Below, in pieces: positions 1 through 10,094 of a stretch of DNA of 64,000 bases. The stretch covers positions 144,836 through 208,835 of the forward strand of contig NZ_LDJI01000019.1 of the NCBI RefSeq assembly GCF_001431415.1, read 5' to 3'. This DNA is from Stenotrophomonas humi (GTDB lineage: Bacteria; Pseudomonadota; Gammaproteobacteria; Xanthomonadales; Xanthomonadaceae). Numbering within the stretch: the first letter of the stretch is position 1; each line of letters starts with the position of its first letter. Made by a program: the position numbers and the translations under genes. The notes beneath the pieces were generated by a model. The model ran no database searches. It had not been told where the DNA came from and was given only the letters and a program-made list of their open reading frames with translations.

Positions 1-511
1 ACATCAATGCCGGGATCGCCACGATCATGCCGGTGGCGGTGCACACCAGCGCCTTGCCGATACCACCGGCCAGCTGGTTCACATCGCCCACTCCGTGGTC
101 GAGGATGCCCATGAACATCTGGATCATGCCGACCACCGTCCCCAGCAGACCCAACAACGGGCCGGCCGAGGCAATGGTGCCCAGCGCATTGAGAAAGCGC
201 CCCATCCGGTGCACCAGGTGGCGACCGGTGTCCTCGATGCGCTCGCGGATCTGGTCACGCGGGCGGTTGCGGGCTTCCAGCGCGGCGGCCAGCAGCGCGC
301 CGAGTGGCGAATTGGCACGCAGGGATTCGATATGCGAGGCATCCAACTTGCCGCGTGCGGCCCAGTTGCGGACTTCCTGCCCCAGCCCCGGCGGCAGCAC
401 CTCGTTACGGCGCAGGCTCCAGAAACGCTCCAGGACGATCGCCAAAGCCAGCACCCCCAACAGCAACAACGGCAGCATCGGCCAACCGCCGGCCTTGACC
501 AGTTCCCACAC
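1..511 (-). CDS. exbB: MotA/TolQ/ExbB-family proton channel protein (C-terminus outside window)
   Basis: Inner-membrane proton channel subunit that normally works with ExbD and TonB to energise outer-membrane transport. About 170 residues are visible. I read the start as GTG at 511, giving MWELVKAGGW followed by a hydrophobic helix (residues about 11-28). GGAGG lies about 12 nt upstream. Residues 105-140 carry the family signature of a glycine-rich helix (ASAGPLLGLLGTVVGMIQMF), and the GGIGKALVCTATGMIVAIPA segment follows. The gene runs off the left edge, so an exbD partner cannot be checked. It lies directly downstream of comEC, whose reading frame extends about 107 nt into it. TolQ or MotA-like membership is possible; ExbB fits best. 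Confidence 0.85.
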   Translation of the reverse strand, partial: MWELVKAGGWPMLPLLLLGVLALAIVLERFWSLRRNEVLPPGLGQEVRNWAARGKLDASHIESLRANSPLGALLAAALEARNRPRDQIRERIEDTGRHLVHRMGRFLNALGTIASAGPLLGLLGTVVGMIQMFMGILDHGVGDVNQLAGGIGKALVCTATGMIVAIPALM

Positions 512-2900
512 GTTCCAACCCCTCCGGCGCCATGGCCGTCTGTTCGATCCCGGATAGGATAGCAGCCGCCCGCGCCCGCTCCGCGGCATCCCACCAGCGT
601 GAACGCGCTATCCGCCGCTCGCGCAGCTGCAGGCCACCGCGGCGCAGCCAGACCCGTACCGCGCCGCTGCCCGCTGTACCCAGCACCTCGGCGTCAGCAC
701 GCCGCCAACGCGCGACCACCTCCGGGCGTGGATGCGCGAAACGATTGCCATGCCCAGCCGATACCAGCGCCAACCGGGCTCCGGTCGCTGCCACGAAACC
801 AGCGCTGGAGGAATTGCCGCTGCCATGGTGCGGCAACACCACGACCTCCGCCTTCAGCTCGGATCGCACACGGGTAACCAGTCCCCGCTCGATCACCGCA
901 CCGACATCACCGGGCAGCAGTACCGATCCATGCCGACTGCCCACCTTGAGCACGCAACTGGATTCGTTGCGCAGATACGGAAAACCGGCGACCGGATGCA
1001 GAAACTCGAAACGGACGCCCTCCCATTCCCAGCTTTGCCCGGCCACGCAATCGGTGCCACCCGGCCAGGCCAGGCCCGGAGGGGCGTGCAGGCCGGCCAC
1101 CGGCAGCGCCGCCTGCACGGCGGACACGCCGCCGGCGTGATCACTGTCACCATGACTGAGCACCAGGCGATCCAATTGCTTCACGCCCAATGCCCGCAGC
1201 GCCGGCACCACCACCCGCTCGCCGGCATCAAACCCGTCGCGTACCGCTGGCCCCGCGTCGTACAACAGGCTGTGATGCTGCGTGCGCACCAGCACCGCCA
1301 ATCCCTGGCCGACATCCATCATCACCAGTTCGAATTCACCCGCATCCGGCAGTTCACGCCAGGGCATCAACAGCGGCAACCACAGCAATACCGCGAGCGG
1401 CCTGCCCGGCACGCCGTTCGGCAGCAACATCCATAGCGCGCCCAGCAAGGCCAGCGGCAATGCGAACCAGGCCGGCTCAGGCAACCACCACAACGAGAAG
1501 CGACTATCGGCAAGAAATTCGAACAACGGCCAGCTCAGATCAAAGCACCCTGCCGATGCTCGCCACACCCATGCACCACTCTCTGACCAGACCGCCTCCA
1601 ACGCGGTACCCAGCACCGCCAGGGGCACCACCACCAGGCTCCACCAAGGTATCGCCACCAGGTTGGCCAGCGGCCCGATGAGCGAGGCCTGGCCAAACAA
1701 CATCGCACTCAAGGGCAACAAGCCCAGCGTCGCCACCCGCTGCGCGGACAGGAAACCGCGCAGCCAGTGCGTGCGCTCCTGCAAACACCAGGCCAGCCAT
1801 GCAACGCCGGCAAAGCTCAACCAGAAGCCGGCGCTCAACACCGAAAGCGGATCGGCCAGCAGCACAGCCAGTGCCGCCAGGCCCAGCGACCCCAGCACAT
1901 CAACCGGTCGCCGCCACAACCGCGCCAGCACGATGACTGCCACCATCAGCACCGTGCGTACCGTCGGCAGCGCGAAACCCGCAACCGCGGCATACACCAG
2001 GGCGGCGATGAACGCACCGGCGGCGGCCGCCTGCGGTCGCGGCCAACGCAGTCCCAGCCATGGCAGCAATCGCCAGATGCCGCCGATCAACCACGCACCA
2101 CAGACCGCCACCATGCCCACATGGAAGCCGGAGATCGCAATCAGATGCGTCAGCCCGGTGGCCCGCAGCAGTTGCCAGTCTTCATCGGTGAGCCCCCGCG
2201 TGTCGCCCAATGCCAGCGCCTGCACATAGCGCGACGAGGCAGACGGTACCTGCGCGGCGATGCGCGAGGCCATGTGTTGCCGCCACGCCGCCACCCCTGA
2301 CGGCGGCGTGAGCAAACGTGCGGTGCCTGGCGCCCGCACCAGACCGGTGGCGCTGATCCGTTGCGCCAGGGCATGACGCTCTGCATCGAATCCCCCCGGA
2401 TTGGACAGCCCGCGCGGCACCCGCAGCCGCACCCGCATCTGCCAACGCTGGCCCGCATGCAGCTGCATGCGCGGGCCAACCGATGAGGCACCGAAATCGT
2501 CGTACCACTGAAGATGAGCATTGGCATCGCCGTCATCCACCCTCAGTTGGAAGCGCGTGCGTCGCGCTTCGTGCTCCGGCAGATTGGCCACCGTTCCGGT
2601 GACACTGAATTCACGCCCCTCCCAGGCGAACGGCAACTGTGCGGCCAGCACCCAACCGGCATGCAGGCCAACCCAGCCCACTCCCGCCACCACCGCTCCC
2701 GCGAGACGCAACAGTCGACCACGCCACCACAGCACGATGCCGAGCGCTGCGAGCGGCCCGCCCATCGACAATGGCAGCAGGACAGGCGCCCACAGCGCTG
2801 CACAGATTCCCAGCAGAAAGCACACGGCAACCGCCTTGCCAAAGACGGGCATCGCTGCAACGAGGGTGAAACGCCCTGTTTGCGTTTGATCGCCATCCAT
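405..2900 (-). CDS. comEC: DNA internalization competence protein ComEC/Rec2
   Basis: Channel protein that carries transforming DNA across the inner membrane. The 831-residue protein has an N-terminal soluble segment, a multi-helix competence domain (about residues 190-500) and a C-terminal metallo-beta-lactamase-like domain with the metal motif LSHGDSDHAGG near residue 583. The start is set at 2900 because AGGAG lies 8 nt before that ATG; an in-frame ATG at 2939 lacks such a site. The frame stays open until 405, about 107 nt inside the following exbB-like gene, an unusually long overlap. The last 35 or so residues are rich in R, G and A, unlike a normal ComEC end, so a sequencing or real frameshift near 515 should be considered. 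Confidence 0.9.
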   Translation of the reverse strand: MDGDQTQTGRFTLVAAMPVFGKAVAVCFLLGICAALWAPVLLPLSMGGPLAALGIVLWWRGRLLRLAGAVVAGVGWVGLHAGWVLAAQLPFAWEGREFSVTGTVANLPEHEARRTRFQLRVDDGDANAHLQWYDDFGASSVGPRMQLHAGQRWQMRVRLRVPRGLSNPGGFDAERHALAQRISATGLVRAPGTARLLTPPSGVAAWRQHMASRIAAQVPSASSRYVQALALGDTRGLTDEDWQLLRATGLTHLIAISGFHVGMVAVCGAWLIGGIWRLLPWLGLRWPRPQAAAAGAFIAALVYAAVAGFALPTVRTVLMVAVIVLARLWRRPVDVLGSLGLAALAVLLADPLSVLSAGFWLSFAGVAWLAWCLQERTHWLRGFLSAQRVATLGLLPLSAMLFGQASLIGPLANLVAIPWWSLVVVPLAVLGTALEAVWSESGAWVWRASAGCFDLSWPLFEFLADSRFSLWWLPEPAWFALPLALLGALWMLLPNGVPGRPLAVLLWLPLLMPWRELPDAGEFELVMMDVGQGLAVLVRTQHHSLLYDAGPAVRDGFDAGERVVVPALRALGVKQLDRLVLSHGDSDHAGGVSAVQAALPVAGLHAPPGLAWPGGTDCVAGQSWEWEGVRFEFLHPVAGFPYLRNESSCVLKVGSRHGSVLLPGDVGAVIERGLVTRVRSELKAEVVVLPHHGSGNSSSAGFVAATGARLALVSAGHGNRFAHPRPEVVARWRRADAEVLGTAGSGAVRVWLRRGGLQLRERRIARSRWWDAAERARAAAILSGIEQTAMAPEGLERVGTGQGRRLADAAVVAVGGAGFGDRPGAFLEPAP

Positions 2901-3123
2901 AGTTGCATCTCCTGTTCCCAGAAGATGCTTGGTCCACAAGGTACAGATGTGCCATCAGCAGCAACGGACTGAGCTGGTCGGACAATGCCGCGCCCAGGTA
3001 GCAGCAGCGCCCCGCGCGGCATCGCCAACAACGCTTCAACGCTGCATGGCCATGCACCACAGGCACCTTCCAGCGCAGCACCGACACGTGTTCGGCAACC
3101 GCTTCTTCGATCCTGAAAGGCAT

Positions 3124-3152
3124 AAAAAAAGCGGGCCCAAAGGCCCGCTTTT
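3124..3152 (-). terminator. Rho-independent terminator of the pnp transcript
   Basis: A perfect 9-bp stem (3129-3137 with 3142-3150, arm AAGCGGGCC) with a 4-nt loop is followed on the minus strand by a run of T residues (3130-3124). It starts about 22 nt after the pnp stop codon and closes the rimP-to-pnp block. Confidence 0.92.
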
Positions 3153-3173
3153 CTTCAGCGAAACACCGCAGCC

Positions 3174-5282
3174 TTATTCGGCCGAGGCGCCCTCGCCTTC
3201 TTCAACGGCCTTCATCGACAGGCGGATACGGCCCTGCTTGTCGACTTCCAGCACCTTGACCTTGACCACATCACCTTCCTTCAGCACGTCGCCGACCTTC
3301 TCGACGCGGTCGCTGGAGATCTGCGACACGTGCACCAGGCCGTCCTTGCCCGGCAGGATCGTGACGAACGCACCGAAGTCCATGATCTTGGCGACCTTGC
3401 CTTCGTAGATGCGGCCCGGCTCGACGTCCGAGGTGATCTGCTCGATGCGGGCCTTGGCAGCCTGCGCAGCGGCATTGTTCACCGAGGCGATGGTGATGGT
3501 GCCATCGTCTTGGATGTCGATCTGGGTGCCGGTTTCCTTGGTGATGGCCTGGATGGTCGAACCACCCTTGCCGATCACTTCGCGGATCTTGTCCGGGTGG
3601 ATCTTGATGGTCAGCAGACGCGGCGCGTAGTCCGACAGCTCCGAACGCGGTGCGGTCAGGCCGTGAGCCATTTCACCCAGGATGTGCAGACGGCCAGCCT
3701 TGGCCTGCTGCAGTGCCTGCTTCATGATCTCTTCGGTGATGCCTTCGATCTTGATGTCCATCTGCAGGGCGGAGATGCCCTCGGAAGTACCGGCAACCTT
3801 GAAGTCCATGTCGCCCAGGTGATCTTCATCACCCAGGATGTCGGACAGGACGACGAAACGCTCGCCTTCCTTGACCAGGCCCATGGCGATACCGGCAACC
3901 GGCGACTTGACCGGCACGCCGGCGTCCATCAGAGCCAGCGACGAACCGCAGACCGAAGCCATCGACGAGGAACCGTTCGACTCGGTGATTTCCGACACAA
4001 CACGGATGGTGTACGGGAAGGCTTCCAGCGACGGCATCACTGCCAGCACGCCGCGCTTGGCGAGGCGGCCGTGACCGATTTCGCGACGCTTCGGGCCCAT
4101 CATGCGGCCGCACTCACCCACCGAGTAGGGGGGGAAGTTGTAATGGAACAGGAAGTTTTCCTTGTACTCACCAGCGACCGCGTCGATCACCTGGCCATCA
4201 CGGGCGGTGCCCAGGGTGATGGTCACGATGGCCTGCGTTTCACCGCGGGTGAACAGCGAGGAACCGTGGGTACGCGGCAGCACGCCGGTCTTCACGGCGA
4301 TCGGGCGGACGGTATCCAGCGCACGGCCGTCGATGCGGACCTTGGTGTCCAGCACCGAGTTGCGCATGGTGCTGTATTCCAGCTCGCCGAATTCCTTCGA
4401 CAGCTCGGACGGGTTCCAGCCTTCAGCGGCAACGCGGCCAGCCAGGGCTTCGACCGTGTCCTTCTTGATCGCCGAGATGGCGTCGCGGCGCTGCAGCTTG
4501 TCACGCACCTGGAAGGCTTCGCCGAGCTTGCCGCCGACGGCTTCCTGCAGTGCGCTGATCAGCGCGGTGTTCTTGGCCGGAGCAACCCAGTCGCTCGGCT
4601 TGGTGCCGGCTTCAACGGTCATCTCATTGATGATGTTGATGACCTTCTGCATCTCGCGGTGACCGAAGGTCACGGCGCCCAGCATCACTTCTTCGGACAG
4701 CAGCGCGGCTTCGGATTCCACCATCAGCACGGCATTGGCGGTACCCGCAACCACCAGCTCCAGCTGCGATTCCTTCAGCTCGGACACGGTCGGGTTGAGG
4801 ATGTACTCACCGTCCTTGTAGCCAACCTTGGCGGCCGCGATCGGGCCCTTGAACGGGGTGCCTGCCAGCGACAGGGCAGCCGAAGCACCGATCAGCGCGG
4901 CGATGTCGCCGTCCACGTCCGGGTTCATCGACATCACCGTGGCGATGATCTGGACTTCGTTCTTGTAGTCTTCCGGGAACAGCGGACGGATCGGACGATC
5001 GATCAGACGCGAAATCAGCGTCTCCTTCTCGGTCGCACGGCCTTCGCGCTTGAAGAAGCCACCCGGGATACGGCCACCGGCGTAGAACCTCTCCTGATAA
5101 TCGACGGTCAGCGGGAAGAAGTCCTGGCCTTCGCGCGCGCTCTTGGCGGCGACGGCAGTGACCAGCAACACGGTGTCGTCCATCTTGACGATGACAGCGC
5201 CGCCGGCCTGACGGGCGACTTCGCCGGTTTCAAGCGTGACGGTGTGTTTGCCGTACTGGAAGGTTTTGGTGATTTTTGCCAC
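3174..5282 (-). CDS. pnp: Polyribonucleotide nucleotidyltransferase (PNPase)
   Basis: Phosphorolytic 3'-5' exoribonuclease, a degradosome and mRNA-decay enzyme that can also polymerise tails. The 702 residues match the family length. Order: first RNase PH domain (about 15-145), helical linker, second RNase PH domain (about 325-460), KH domain with IGKGG (about 555-615) and S1 domain (about 620-690, [18 protein letters not shown]). The start is GTG, with AAGGA six nt upstream. It lies 150 nt downstream of rpsO with a strong hairpin between them, as in other gammaproteobacteria where readthrough and RNA processing set pnp levels. It ends before a clear terminator. Confidence 0.98.
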   Translation of the reverse strand: MAKITKTFQYGKHTVTLETGEVARQAGGAVIVKMDDTVLLVTAVAAKSAREGQDFFPLTVDYQERFYAGGRIPGGFFKREGRATEKETLISRLIDRPIRPLFPEDYKNEVQIIATVMSMNPDVDGDIAALIGASAALSLAGTPFKGPIAAAKVGYKDGEYILNPTVSELKESQLELVVAGTANAVLMVESEAALLSEEVMLGAVTFGHREMQKVINIINEMTVEAGTKPSDWVAPAKNTALISALQEAVGGKLGEAFQVRDKLQRRDAISAIKKDTVEALAGRVAAEGWNPSELSKEFGELEYSTMRNSVLDTKVRIDGRALDTVRPIAVKTGVLPRTHGSSLFTRGETQAIVTITLGTARDGQVIDAVAGEYKENFLFHYNFPPYSVGECGRMMGPKRREIGHGRLAKRGVLAVMPSLEAFPYTIRVVSEITESNGSSSMASVCGSSLALMDAGVPVKSPVAGIAMGLVKEGERFVVLSDILGDEDHLGDMDFKVAGTSEGISALQMDIKIEGITEEIMKQALQQAKAGRLHILGEMAHGLTAPRSELSDYAPRLLTIKIHPDKIREVIGKGGSTIQAITKETGTQIDIQDDGTITIASVNNAAAQAAKARIEQITSDVEPGRIYEGKVAKIMDFGAFVTILPGKDGLVHVSQISSDRVEKVGDVLKEGDVVKVKVLEVDKQGRIRLSMKAVEEGEGASAE

Positions 5283-5385
5283 GGGAGTTCCTTGGAATGC
5301 TTTCTTCAGATGGACCGGTGACGACCCATGCCGCTACCGGGTGGCCGGGCGGTTCCGGCCGCTCTCAATTACGATTTTGAAGCTG

Positions 5386-5421
5386 TAAAAACAAAGCCGC
5401 GGCGCATCGCTGCGCCGCGGC
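5386..5421 (-). terminator. Terminator/attenuator between rpsO and pnp
   Basis: A perfect 11-bp GC-rich stem (5396-5406 with 5411-5421) with a TCGC loop on the top strand is followed on the minus strand by TTTGTTTTT. It lies 11 nt after the rpsO stop. Because pnp follows on the same strand, this probably terminates most rpsO transcripts and lets a fraction through. That role is inferred from the E. coli rpsO-pnp arrangement. Confidence 0.88.
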
Positions 5422-5431
5422 GGGGAATCTA

Positions 5432-5692
5432 TTAGCGGCGCAGGCCGAGCTTCTCGATCAATGCCTTGTAACGCACGACGTCCTTCTTCTTCAGGTAGTC
5501 AAGCAGGCTGCGGCGGCGGTTGACCATCTGCAGCAGACCACGACGGCTGTGGTGGTCCTTCTTGTGCTCCTTGAAGTGGCCCGACAGCAGTTCGATGCGG
5601 GCGGTCAGCAGGGCCACCTGGACTTCCGGGGAACCGGTGTCGTTGGTGCCACGTGCGTTGTCTTCAATAACTTTCTGGGTGTCGATCGACAT
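5432..5692 (-). CDS. rpsO: 30S ribosomal protein S15
   Basis: Primary 16S rRNA-binding protein of the small subunit (central domain); 86 residues, the usual length. The start [15 protein letters not shown] is chosen over an upstream in-frame ATG because S15 begins there, with AAGAGA about 9 nt before it. The conserved [14 protein letters not shown] and [14 protein letters not shown] segments are visible. It lies between truB and pnp with its own predicted promoter and a strong terminator. A GC hairpin in the leader could take part in S15 autoregulation, as known in E. coli, though the structure here is not obviously the same. Confidence 0.98.
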   Translation of the reverse strand: MSIDTQKVIEDNARGTNDTGSPEVQVALLTARIELLSGHFKEHKKDHHSRRGLLQMVNRRRSLLDYLKKKDVVRYKALIEKLGLRR

Positions 5693-5768
5693 TGTTTTTT
5701 CTCTTGGATGCGTGGCCGGCAGGAACGTGCAATGACGCACCGCGCAGCTCGCCGTTTTAAAGTAACCG

Positions 5769-5783
5769 CCTGCCGACGGCAGG
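5769..5783 (-). promoter_or_regulatory. Hairpin in the rpsO leader
   Basis: CCTGCC and GGCAGG form a 6-bp stem with a 3-nt loop about 77 nt upstream of the rpsO start and inside the predicted transcript leader. S15 represses its own mRNA in several bacteria through different leader structures. A role here is inference from position only. Confidence 0.4.
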
Positions 5784-5808
5784 ACGGTGCCCGTTCAAGG
5801 GCCGCAAA

Positions 5809-5837
5809 ATTGTAACGACCTCAACCATTTGCCACAA
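5809..5837 (-). promoter_or_regulatory. Predicted sigma-70 promoter of rpsO
   Basis: On the minus strand TTGTGG (5837-5832) and TACAAT (5814-5809) are separated by 17 nt. This gives a start near 5802 and a leader of about 110 nt before rpsO. Both boxes are close to consensus and the spacing is ideal. Confidence 0.75.
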
Positions 5838-5866
5838 GGAGCGGATGGTATTAGCCGCCCGCCTGT

Positions 5867-6778
5867 TCAGAGATTGAAACGACGCTGCGGGCTCAAACGC
5901 CCGTCGGCTTCAACCTGCCCCAGCCCCAGCGGCACGCCATCCAGGCCGAAGACACCGGCCAATCCCTCCGGCCACTCCGGGTTGCGCAGGCGCTGGCCCA
6001 GGCAGAATCGGGTTGCCTGGCCCGGATCGAGTACCACCCGGCCAAAGTTGCTCAGCCCGTCACTGATCGGCAACAACCATTCCTGCAGGGCCGCCTCGTC
6101 GCCACGCTCGGCCACTTCACGCAGGGCATCCAGCCCGATCATGCGCGGTGTCATGAAGGGCTCCACCCACAGCCGGCGCAGCGCGGTGATATGCGCGCCA
6201 CAGCCAAGCACCTCGCCCAGATCACGGGCGATGCTGCGGATGTAGGTACCCGAGCCACAGGTCACCCGCAGTGACAGGCGCTCGCCCTCGTGGGCCAGGA
6301 TCTCGATGTCCTGCACATGCACTTCACGTTCCGGCGCCTCGATGTCCTCACCACGGCGCGCCTTCACATACAGCGGCTCACCGCCCTGCTTGAGTGCCGA
6401 GTAGATCGGCGCCCGCTGCAGGATGCGACCGGTCAGACCCGCCAAGGCGGCCTGCAGCTGTTCATGACTGATCGCGGGTACGTCACGCTCACGCAGCACC
6501 ACGCCATCGGCGTCGTCGGTGTCGGTGGTCCTGCCCAGGGCGATCTCGGCGTCATATGCCTTGGCCGAGCCCAACAGCAGACCGGCAATCTTGGTTGCCT
6601 CGCCGAAGCACAGCGGCAGCAGGCCGGTTGCGAGAGGATCCAGGCTGCCGGTGTGGCCGCCCTTCTCCGCACGGAACAAACGGCGGGCCACCTGCAACGC
6701 GGTGTTGGAGCTCATGCCCGCGGGCTTGTCGAGCAGAACGATGCCGTCCAGACGGCGAAATTGAACACGGGGGCGCAT
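5867..6778 (-). CDS. truB: tRNA pseudouridine(55) synthase
   Basis: Makes pseudouridine 55 in the T loop of tRNAs. 303 residues. The catalytic aspartate lies in GSLDPLATG (about residue 45), in the context [18 protein letters not shown]. The N-terminal [15 protein letters not shown] motif is typical, and the C-terminal part resembles the short PUA-like tail of gammaproteobacterial TruB. It follows rbfA after 113 nt and precedes rpsO, the usual order. Start is ATG at 6778. Confidence 0.97.
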   Translation of the reverse strand: MRPRVQFRRLDGIVLLDKPAGMSSNTALQVARRLFRAEKGGHTGSLDPLATGLLPLCFGEATKIAGLLLGSAKAYDAEIALGRTTDTDDADGVVLRERDVPAISHEQLQAALAGLTGRILQRAPIYSALKQGGEPLYVKARRGEDIEAPEREVHVQDIEILAHEGERLSLRVTCGSGTYIRSIARDLGEVLGCGAHITALRRLWVEPFMTPRMIGLDALREVAERGDEAALQEWLLPISDGLSNFGRVVLDPGQATRFCLGQRLRNPEWPEGLAGVFGLDGVPLGLGQVEADGRLSPQRRFNL

Positions 6779-6870
6779 GAAACACCATTCTCGGGCCGGC
6801 GCAGGAAGACCTCACGCCCAGCGGGAACTGGAAACAACCTGAAGCATCGAGCACAGGCCAGATATGACAA

Positions 6871-6886
6871 CAGCCCTTGCGGGCTG
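6871..6886 (-). terminator. Weak hairpin after rbfA
   Basis: CAGCCC and GGGCTG form a 6-bp stem closed by a GCAA tetraloop on the minus strand, five nt after the rbfA stop. Only TTGTC follows, so it is a poor terminator. It may be an RNA-stability element within the operon. Confidence 0.3.
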
Positions 6887-6891
6887 CTGCT

Positions 6892-7269
6892 TCATTCTTC
6901 GTCGGAGTCAGGCTTGGTTTCCGGCGGCGGGACCAGATCGCGCAGCAGGTTGTCGATGCGCTCACCACGGTCCACCGAGTCGTCGTAGTGGAAATGCAGC
7001 TCCGGCACATGGCGAAGCTTCATTGCCTTGGCCAGCGACATGCGCAGTTCATACGCGATTTCGCGCAAACCCTTCATCGCCTCGGCCGAACGCTCCGGCA
7101 TCAACGCGGTGACGAAGACCTTGGCGTGAGCCATGTCGCGGGTGACTTCCACGTCCGACACGCTGACCGATGGCAGCCCATGCTCGCGCACGGCGGCATG
7201 CACCAGCGTGCCCAGATCACGGCGGATCTGCGCGGAAACACGGTCAGTACGGTGGAAAGTCTTCGGCAC
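6892..7269 (-). CDS. rbfA: 30S ribosome-binding factor A
   Basis: Late 30S maturation factor that binds the decoding region of free small subunits and is needed for cold growth. 125 residues with the single type-II KH-like fold. The N-terminus FHRTDRVSAQIRRDL and central VSVSDVEVTRDMAHAKVFVT match the family. The acidic, proline-containing tail (PPPETKPDSDEE) is typically variable. It lies between infB and truB in the classic order, 75 nt after infB. Confidence 0.97.
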   Translation of the reverse strand: MPKTFHRTDRVSAQIRRDLGTLVHAAVREHGLPSVSVSDVEVTRDMAHAKVFVTALMPERSAEAMKGLREIAYELRMSLAKAMKLRHVPELHFHYDDSVDRGERIDNLLRDLVPPPETKPDSDEE

Positions 7270-7299
7270 GTTGTCTAGCTCACTTGATTGTTGCGTTGA

Positions 7300-7334
7300 T
7301 GAAACAAGACCGGTCCGCGCGATGCGGACCGGCC
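7300..7334 (-). terminator. Hairpin between infB and rbfA
   Basis: A perfect 9-bp stem (7310-7318 with 7324-7332) with a 5-nt loop is followed on the minus strand by TCTTGTTTC. It sits 13 nt after the infB stop. The T-run is interrupted, so it is likelier an intra-operon attenuator than a full terminator. Confidence 0.5.
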
Positions 7335-7344
7335 GTTACTGCAA

Positions 7345-9999
7345 TTACAGGCTACGCGGCACTTCGATACGCTCGAAGCACTCGATCTGGTCGCCCGGCT
7401 TCACGTCGTTGTAGGCCTTCACGCCGATACCGCACTCGGTACCGTTGCGAACTTCTTCCACGTTTTCCTTGAAGCGGCGCAGCGATTCCAGCTCGCCTTC
7501 GAACACCACCACGCTGTCGCGCAGCACGCGGATCGGCTTGTTCCGCTTGACCACACCTTCGATGATCATGCAGCCCGCCACAGCGCCGAACTTCGAGCTG
7601 CGGAAGACGTCGCGGACCTCGGCAATACCGATGATCTCTTCGCGGATCTCCACGCCCAGCAGACCGGAGGCCACCTGCTTCACCTGGTCGATCACGTCAT
7701 AGATGATCGAGAAGTAACGCAGGTCCACGCCGTTGGATTCGATGATGCGACGTGCCGAAGCATCCGCACGCACATTGAAGCCGATCACCGTGGCCTTCGA
7801 AGCAACCGCCGAATTGGCGTCCGACTCGGTGATGCCGCCCACGCCGGAGTGGATCACGTTGATGCGGATGTCGTCGTTGGACAGGCCAACCAGCGACTGG
7901 CTCAGTGCCTGCACCGAACCCTGGACGTCGGCCTTGATCAGCAGGTTCAACACCTGCTGGCCTTCGCCCTTGCCCAGCTGCGCCATGATGTCTTCCATGC
8001 GGCTGCCCGCCGTGGCGACCAGGCGCGATTCACGACGCTTGGTTTCACGCGTCTGCGCAACATCCTTGGCCAGGCGCTCGTCTTCGACGACGACGAAGTC
8101 ATCACCCGCTTCCGGCACGCCGGACAGACCCAGTACCTGCACCGGAATCGACGGACCAGCCTCAGCCACCTGCCGACCGGCTTCGTCGAACAGGGCGCGC
8201 ACGCGGCCGTACTGAATGCCGCACACCAGGTAGTCGCCCTTCTTGAGCATGCCCTGCTGCACCAGCACCGTCGCGACCGGGCCACGGCCCTTGTCCAGCG
8301 AGGATTCGATGACCACACCGGAAGCGCGGCCTTCGGACACGGCCTTCAGTTCAAGCAACTCGGCCTGGATCGAAATCGCATCCAGCAGGTTGTCGATGCC
8401 CTGACCGGTCTTGGCGGAAATCTCCACCATCTGCGTGTCACCACCGAAGTCTTCGGCCACGACCTGCTCAGCGAGCAGTTCGTTCTTGACCCGCATCGGG
8501 TCGGCGGAGGACTTGTCGATCTTGTTGATCGCAACCACGATCGGCGCATTGGCGGCACGTGCGTGCTTGATCGCCTCCTTGGTCTGCGGCATCACGCCAT
8601 CGTCAGCGGCAACCACCACCACCACGACGTCGGTCAGCTGCGCGCCACGGGCACGCATCGAGGTGAACGCGGCGTGGCCCGGGGTATCCAGGAAGCTGAT
8701 CACGCCCTTCGGCGTCTCAACGTGATACGCACCGATGTGCTGGGTAATGCCGCCGGCTTCGCCGTTGGCGACCTTGGTGCGACGGATGTAATCCAGCAGC
8801 GAGGTCTTGCCGTGATCGACATGACCCATGATGGTGACCACCGGCGGACGCGCAACGGCATCGCCCTGGTTCGCATCATTGATGGCCAACAGCGCGTCTT
8901 CAGCGTCGTTGTTGCCGGCACGCACCGCCTTGTGGCCGAGTTCTTCGGTCACCAGCACGGCGGTGTCATGGTCGATGGACTGGGTGATGGTGGCCATCAC
9001 GCCCATCTTGAACAGCGCCTTGACCACTTCGCCGCCCTTCAGGGCCAGCTTCTGCGCTAGGTCGGCCACGGTGACGGTATCGCCGATGGCGATCTCGCGC
9101 ACCACTGGTGCCGTCGGACGCTCGAAGCCATGGCTGCCACTGCTGCCACGCGACTGATCATTGCCGCGGCGGCCCTGCGGTGCACGTGCACCCGGACGAC
9201 CACGGGAATTATTGTTGTTGCTGTTGCCGCGACGCGCACGGTCGGACGCCGACAGGTGCAGCTGGCCACCAAAACGGTTGCCACCATCGCCATCGGAACC
9301 ACGCGATTTGTTGCCGGGCTTGGCATTCGCGCCACCACGGTCATCACGCGCCGGAGCGGGTGCAGACGCAGGGCCACGCGGCGCGGCGGCTGCCGGGCGC
9401 ACGCTCTTGGCCGGCGTTGCTGCCGCTTCCTGCTTGGCCGGAGCGGCCTTGGCAGCCTCCACAGCCTTGACGGCATCTTCAGCAGCCTTGCGCTCAGCCT
9501 CTTCACGCTGACGCTCGGCGTCTTCAGCGGCCTTCTGGCGGGCAATGATTTCCTCATCACGCGCACGGTCCTTCTCGGCCAGCATGCGCTGTTCGTCCAG
9601 ATTGCGCTGACGTGACTCTTCAAGCTTGCGCAGGATGTCTGCGCGCTCTTCGTCCGGGGTCATCGCAGCCTTGCCACCTTCCGGCTTGACGTAGGTACGC
9701 TTCTGGCGCACCTCGACATTGACCGTGGTCTTGCTGCGACCAGCATTGACCGTCACTTCCTGGTGCTTGCGACGCGCCAGGGTGATTTTTTTCGGCGCGG
9801 CCTCAGCCTCGTCGGCGGGCTGCTCTTCCTTGCCGTGGGAACGGCGAAGGAAACCCAGCAGCTTCACTTTCTCGGTACTGGTCACGATCTGATCGGGACC
9901 GCTGAATTTCATGCCGGCCTGAGCCAGCTGTTCCAGCAGTTTCTCGACCGGCGTGTTGACCAGTTCGGCGAGCTTGCGGATGGTGGTTTGCTGCGACAT
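7345..9999 (-). CDS. infB: Translation initiation factor IF-2
   Basis: GTPase that brings initiator fMet-tRNA to the 30S P site and promotes subunit joining. 884 residues: an N-terminal IF2N domain (1-50), a long charged, low-complexity Ala/Glu/Arg/Gly region (about 60-300), a second conserved N domain (about 300-350), then the G domain with GHVDHGKTS near residue 393, DTPGHAAF and NKID, followed by domains II-IV. The codon-1 ATG is preceded by AGGATCCGA. It lies 95 nt after nusA, with a hairpin in the gap. The low-complexity region is normal for proteobacterial IF2. Confidence 0.98.
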   Translation of the reverse strand: MSQQTTIRKLAELVNTPVEKLLEQLAQAGMKFSGPDQIVTSTEKVKLLGFLRRSHGKEEQPADEAEAAPKKITLARRKHQEVTVNAGRSKTTVNVEVRQKRTYVKPEGGKAAMTPDEERADILRKLEESRQRNLDEQRMLAEKDRARDEEIIARQKAAEDAERQREEAERKAAEDAVKAVEAAKAAPAKQEAAATPAKSVRPAAAAPRGPASAPAPARDDRGGANAKPGNKSRGSDGDGGNRFGGQLHLSASDRARRGNSNNNNSRGRPGARAPQGRRGNDQSRGSSGSHGFERPTAPVVREIAIGDTVTVADLAQKLALKGGEVVKALFKMGVMATITQSIDHDTAVLVTEELGHKAVRAGNNDAEDALLAINDANQGDAVARPPVVTIMGHVDHGKTSLLDYIRRTKVANGEAGGITQHIGAYHVETPKGVISFLDTPGHAAFTSMRARGAQLTDVVVVVVAADDGVMPQTKEAIKHARAANAPIVVAINKIDKSSADPMRVKNELLAEQVVAEDFGGDTQMVEISAKTGQGIDNLLDAISIQAELLELKAVSEGRASGVVIESSLDKGRGPVATVLVQQGMLKKGDYLVCGIQYGRVRALFDEAGRQVAEAGPSIPVQVLGLSGVPEAGDDFVVVEDERLAKDVAQTRETKRRESRLVATAGSRMEDIMAQLGKGEGQQVLNLLIKADVQGSVQALSQSLVGLSNDDIRINVIHSGVGGITESDANSAVASKATVIGFNVRADASARRIIESNGVDLRYFSIIYDVIDQVKQVASGLLGVEIREEIIGIAEVRDVFRSSKFGAVAGCMIIEGVVKRNKPIRVLRDSVVVFEGELESLRRFKENVEEVRNGTECGIGVKAYNDVKPGDQIECFERIEVPRSL

Positions 10000-10059
10000 T
10001 CGGATCCTATGATCTTGTTGGCGCCCCCTCGATACAGACGAAGGTAGCGCGGAGTCTAC

Positions 10060-10078
10060 GCCCTGAGCGGCTCAGGGC
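10060..10078 (-). promoter_or_regulatory. Hairpin between nusA and infB
   Basis: GCCCTGAG and CTCAGGGC form a perfect 8-bp stem with a 3-nt loop on the minus strand, 16 nt after the nusA stop. No T-run follows, so it is probably an RNA processing or stability element inside the operon. Confidence 0.4.
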
Positions 10079-10094
10079 ACTGTTCATCGCTGGC

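Noticed and set aside
2611..3123. Open frame of 170 codons between pnp and comEC on the minus strand
   Set aside because: Its 3' part overlaps comEC in another frame and its 5' part (MPFRIEEAVAEHV...) shows no recognisable family, no Shine-Dalgarno, and starts at the pnp terminator. Treated as chance or remnant.
3330..5321. 663-codon open frame on the plus strand opposite pnp
   Set aside because: It is the antisense shadow of pnp, caused by high GC; its protein is His/Asp/Gln-rich without family resemblance.
9110..9720. Ala/Arg/Gly-rich stretch in infB as a possible repeat insertion
   Set aside because: Such low-complexity linkers are normal in proteobacterial IF2 N-termini.
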